The notes beneath the pieces are model-generated. The model was not told where the DNA came from. It made no database searches and saw only the letters and a program-made list of their open reading frames with translations. Below, piece by piece: positions 60,926 to 64,000 of a stretch of DNA of 64,000 nucleotides. Positions within the stretch are counted from its first letter, which is position 1, and each line of letters opens with the position of its first letter. The position numbers and the translations under genes were made by a program. The DNA comes from CAIYZT01 sp031385445 (GTDB lineage Bacteria; Pseudomonadota; Alphaproteobacteria; Rhodobacterales; Rhodobacteraceae), in the NCBI GenBank assembly GCA_031385445.1, contig JANNBM010000056.1:124001-188000 (forward strand). The letters are read 5' to 3'.

Positions 60926-60998
60926 GTCAATCCTGTTTCATATCGGTGCCGTCCTGAACCTGAAGCACCTCGCACCCCCCAATCTGATCGCCGCGATT

Positions 60999-61799
60999 TT
61001 GCGGTTTTACCGGCGCACGGAACAAGCGGAGCTTGATCTGATTTCCGCCGGGGTGGCTTTTTTTGTCTTCTTGGCGATCTTTCCCGCGGCGGCCGCCCTG
61101 ATTACAATCTGGGGTCTGGCCTTTGATCCGCAGGTCATCCGCGATCAGGTCAGCCTGCTGAAAGATCTTCTTCCCCCAGACGCCGCCTTGCTTATTCAGG
61201 CCCAGGTTGATGGGCTTTTGGCGGCAAGCGGCGGCGCTTTGGGGTGGGCGAGTGTTCTTTCTACCCTGTTCGCGCTTTGGTCGGCCCGCGCCGGGGTGGC
61301 GGCGATGATCCGCGGGCTGAATGCGATCCATCAGCTGCCAAACCGCGCCGGGCATCGCCATCAGCTGAGCGCTTCGCTGTTGACCCTGACCGTCATGGCG
61401 CTTGCCCTCGCGGCCATGCTGATGTCGGTCGTGCTGCCCTTGGTGATCCGCTATTTGCCGCCCCGGTTCGCCAGCGCCCTCAACTCGCCGCTGTTCAGCG
61501 AAATGCTTGGCCTGATGCTGGTCGTGCTCGCCACCGCGCTTGCCTATCGCTATGGCCCCAACTTCGCTGCCGCCCGCCGCCCGCCCCTGTTTACCGTCGG
61601 CCTGCTTGTGGCCGTGGTCATCTGGGGTTTGGCCACGCGCGGCTTCACGCTCTATCTGGAATATGTTCCCACTTACAATCAGGTCTACGGCTCCATCGGC
61701 GCCGTCGTCGCCCTGCTGATGTGGCTATACGTCAGCGCCTATGCGGTGCTGCTTGGCGCCGCGATTGATGCCGAACGCACGCGCGCGCTGCGTCAGTAG
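60999..61799 (+). CDS. YihY/BrkB family membrane protein
   Basis: A 266-residue inner-membrane protein with six hydrophobic segments. Diagnostic parts are LDLISAGVAFFVFLAIFPAAAAL at the start, WASVLSTLFALWSARAGVAAMIRGLNAIH and YNQVYGSIGAVVALLMWLYVSAYAVLLGAAIDAE at the end. No ATG or GTG is available at the expected N-terminus; the first usable start is TTG at 60999, with the frame open to CTG codons upstream. Its function is unknown despite the old name ribonuclease BN. It converges on tamB with overlapping ends. Confidence 0.82.
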   Translation: MRFYRRTEQAELDLISAGVAFFVFLAIFPAAAALITIWGLAFDPQVIRDQVSLLKDLLPPDAALLIQAQVDGLLAASGGALGWASVLSTLFALWSARAGVAAMIRGLNAIHQLPNRAGHRHQLSASLLTLTVMALALAAMLMSVVLPLVIRYLPPRFASALNSPLFSEMLGLMLVVLATALAYRYGPNFAAARRPPLFTVGLLVAVVIWGLATRGFTLYLEYVPTYNQVYGSIGAVVALLMWLYVSAYAVLLGAAIDAERTRALRQ

Positions 61800-64000
61800 T
61801 TCTTTTCCAGATAAACACCCACGCCGGTATCGCCGCCCGAATCCAGCTTGCCCTTCAAGGTGATATGCGGGCGCACTTCAAAGTTCAGGTCGATCTGCGT
61901 CTTTCCCGTCTGATCGACGCTTACTTCTGAATAAACTTTTTCGGACAGATACTTGCCCGCCGTCAAAGCGACGTTTCCTGCCTCATCCGTCTGAATATCC
62001 AGATTGTCGAGCCCCGTGCCCTTGCGAATCTTCCCAACCAGACCCTCGCCGCCCTTGCCCGCCAGCGTCCGCACCGCGACGGCCAGTTGCGCCGCTTGAA
62101 ACGCCGACAGGGTTTGCAACCGCTCACCAAACAAAAGCTGCGCCAGCACCTCTTCGTCCGGCAGTTCGGGCGAGGATTCAAAGCTGAGCACCGGATCGCT
62201 GGCCGGGCCGGAAATGCGGATCGTGCTGATGATGTCGGTATCTTCAATCGAGGCGACGATATCCACGCGCGGAATGAATTCCCCCTCCAGCATCAGTTGC
62301 GCCTGCGTCAGCAGAAGGCGGCGGCCGACCAGATCAAGCCGCCCGCGGATCAGATCAAACGAGCCTTGCGGGCTGATCGACGCCGTGGTGCCGCGAAGCC
62401 GCAGGCTGCCGCCAAGCTCGGCATCAAGGCCGCGTCCACGCAAAAAGATCTGATTGGGCGCTTTCACCGTGATGTCGAGCAGATAGTTTCCGCTGCCGCC
62501 ACTTCCTCCGTCTTGCCGCTCGTCGCCCGTCAGCCCCGCCCGCACCCGCGTGGCCCGCACATCCGCAGGCTCGCTGACATGTGAAATCTGCGGGATCGGC
62601 TCTGACCCGCTCAGCCCGCTCGACGGGATGCGCAGTTCGGTTTTACCCAGCGTCAGCGTGCCCGACACCGTCGCCCCCCCGGCCAGCGGGCCAACAACCG
62701 TCAGCGGACCGTCAACTACGGTTTCATAAAGCCGGGCCTGACGCAAAAGCACCCGCTGAACATCGACATCAAGCGCGCCTTGAAACGGAAAGCTCAGGCT
62801 GGATTGACCAGAAATCGCCAACGAGCCACCGCTTGTGACCTGCACGCTGGACGAAATCCGCGCCTGCCCGCCGGAAATCTCGGCCTGCGCGTCGATATTC
62901 TGCAAGCCGAAATTCAGGTTGGGATCGGCGAGCCTGCCATTCATCAGCCCCACGCGGCCATTCAGCGAGGACAGCGAAAGCGGGCCGGACAGCACAAGAT
63001 CATACCTCAGCTGACCCGACAGCGCGCGCGGTTTGATGAACGGATTGGCGACATCGGCAAGGCTTTGCCCCTTGAACGCCAGATTTGCGCGGTCATAGCC
63101 GGGCGCGATGGTTCCGCGCAGATTGCCCGACACCTGCGCCGGCCCCTTCAGCGCCAGATCGACCGACAGCCCGCTATCGTTTTGCCGCAGCGGCCCCGAT
63201 ACCGTGACAGCGCCCGGAAACGCAGGCAGGATCAGGCCCAGATTGGCCAGTTGCGCCTGAACCTCGATCGCGCCATCCGCCGTTCCGGTCGCCGTAAGAT
63301 CCACCGATTGCCCGTTCAGCCGCGCCGTTTGCAGCTTGGCACTGCTGCCCGTGACCGCGATTGTCACCGACAGATCGGCAGGCCCGGCAAGGATGCGGTC
63401 CACCTCGACCTGCCCGATACCCAGTCCATTTGCCTTGCCATCGACCGACAAGATGCCGTCTTGCAGCGTCCCGAAATAGGCCGCCGCCCCTGAAAGGCTG
63501 CCCCGGTACTGCGGCCCAAGCGCGCCAAGATCGGGCAAGGACAGATCGGCGGTCACGTTCACAGCGTCCGAGGTCAGCGTGCCGTTCAGCGTGCCGTTCA
63601 ACTCGCCCGCTGTCACCTTGATATCCCGCAAGGTTGTGCCAGCCTCCGTCCGGGCGATCTGACCGGCAAGAACCGAGGTGCCGGACAGAAGATTGTCGGC
63701 CTGCGGAATGCCGAGCCGCAACTCTTCGCCCGCCATCCTGAACCGCAGATCAAACGCGTCGCCCAAAGCGCTGGCATTACCTGAAAGCGTGACTGTGGCG
63801 CTGCCACCCAGCGGCAGGCCCGTCAGACCGCTCAGGCGGGACAGATCGATCCAATCCCCCTCAATCCGCCCGCCAAAGGCAAAGCCCGAGGCCAGCCCTT
63901 GCACGGCGCCGCTTGCGGTAAAGGCGTAATCGTTGCCGGTAATCGACAGCTTGGTCACATCCGTCTGATCGCCGCCGCTGCGCCAGTTTGCCGCCAATGT
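61793..64000 (-). CDS. tamB: Translocation and assembly module protein TamB (3' part)
   Basis: The C-terminal 735 residues of a very long TamB/DUF490 protein; the 5' part lies beyond the right edge. It is made of repeated beta-rich segments (for example LSGNASALGDAFDLRFRMAG) and ends with the TamB-C domain marks GRLDLVGRRLLLTQAQLMLEGEF, ISGPASDPVLSFESSPELPDEEVLAQLLFG and the terminal YLEKNY. TamB spans the periplasm and helps in outer-membrane lipid transport or protein assembly with TamA. It overlaps the YihY gene by seven bases. Confidence 0.9.
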   Translation of the reverse strand, partial: TLAANWRSGGDQTDVTKLSITGNDYAFTASGAVQGLASGFAFGGRIEGDWIDLSRLSGLTGLPLGGSATVTLSGNASALGDAFDLRFRMAGEELRLGIPQADNLLSGTSVLAGQIARTEAGTTLRDIKVTAGELNGTLNGTLTSDAVNVTADLSLPDLGALGPQYRGSLSGAAAYFGTLQDGILSVDGKANGLGIGQVEVDRILAGPADLSVTIAVTGSSAKLQTARLNGQSVDLTATGTADGAIEVQAQLANLGLILPAFPGAVTVSGPLRQNDSGLSVDLALKGPAQVSGNLRGTIAPGYDRANLAFKGQSLADVANPFIKPRALSGQLRYDLVLSGPLSLSSLNGRVGLMNGRLADPNLNFGLQNIDAQAEISGGQARISSSVQVTSGGSLAISGQSSLSFPFQGALDVDVQRVLLRQARLYETVVDGPLTVVGPLAGGATVSGTLTLGKTELRIPSSGLSGSEPIPQISHVSEPADVRATRVRAGLTGDERQDGGSGGSGNYLLDITVKAPNQIFLRGRGLDAELGGSLRLRGTTASISPQGSFDLIRGRLDLVGRRLLLTQAQLMLEGEFIPRVDIVASIEDTDIISTIRISGPASDPVLSFESSPELPDEEVLAQLLFGERLQTLSAFQAAQLAVAVRTLAGKGGEGLVGKIRKGTGLDNLDIQTDEAGNVALTAGKYLSEKVYSEVSVDQTGKTQIDLNFEVRPHITLKGKLDSGGDTGVGVYLEKNY

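Overview
The window looks like a chromosomal segment of a Rhodobacterales (Rhodobacteraceae-like) alphaproteobacterium. Evidence: moderately high GC throughout; the block maf-aroE-coaE-dnaQ on one strand facing hemJ-rho-mnmE-mnmG-rsmG-parA-parB on the other, which is the origin neighbourhood of alphaproteobacteria; three perfect parS sites; and a CtrA-type TTAA-N7-TTAA box. No rRNA, tRNA, CRISPR array, insertion sequence or phage gene was seen.

Layout. (1) 1-4406: 5' end of a GH13 alpha-glucosidase, an MFS transporter, asd, and a secreted protein paired with a four-repeat DUF347 membrane protein. (2) 4433-10289, all minus strand: a TPR/ATP-grasp protein, a small TPR protein, a YcaQ-like protein, dnaQ, coaE, aroE and maf. 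(3) 10290-10675: a 386-bp non-coding gap carrying DnaA-box-like 9-mers, one perfect CtrA box and an AT-rich stretch, proposed here as oriC; gene direction flips across it. (4) 10676-18055: hemJ, rho, mnmE, mnmG, rsmG, parA, parB, with parS sites in mnmG and rsmG. (5) 18052-22655: hemW, a RidA protein, rdgB and rph on the minus strand (third parS in the ridA/rdgB overlap), then hrcA-grpE. (6) 22652-32188: two glycosyltransferases, mutS, a GT61 glycosyltransferase, then an aminotransferase IV, a sulfotransferase-like protein and a PhyH dioxygenase. (7) 32185-39299: argG, a membrane protein, an Hpt protein divergent from a receiver-PP2C phosphatase, two Nudix hydrolases, hslO and a CCA-adding-type enzyme. 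(8) 39300-46291: a palindrome, a ten-codon leader ORF with hairpin, three paralogous ABC half-exporters and a coupled RNA methyltransferase. (9) 46373-52903: two L,D-transpeptidases and a CAP lipoprotein, a 57-aa secreted protein, hemH, a methyltransferase, comF, glutaredoxin, a nitrilase-family protein and a MarR regulator. (10) 52926-60862: an exopolysaccharide locus (Wza-like exporter, epimerase, sugar transferase, CapD/FlaA1-like dehydratase, YjbH, YjbF and a 65-aa protein paralogous to the 57-aa one). (11) 60999-64000: a YihY/BrkB protein and the 3' part of tamB.

How it works together. The centre is a replication and segregation hub: a candidate DnaA/CtrA-controlled origin, ParAB and parS sites within about 9 kb, interleaved with translation and repair genes. 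The flanks hold envelope and surface-polysaccharide functions. The least understood parts are the leader peptide and palindrome before the triple ABC operon, the pair of small secreted proteins, the TPR/ATP-grasp protein, the DUF347 pair, and the aminotransferase/sulfotransferase/dioxygenase cluster.
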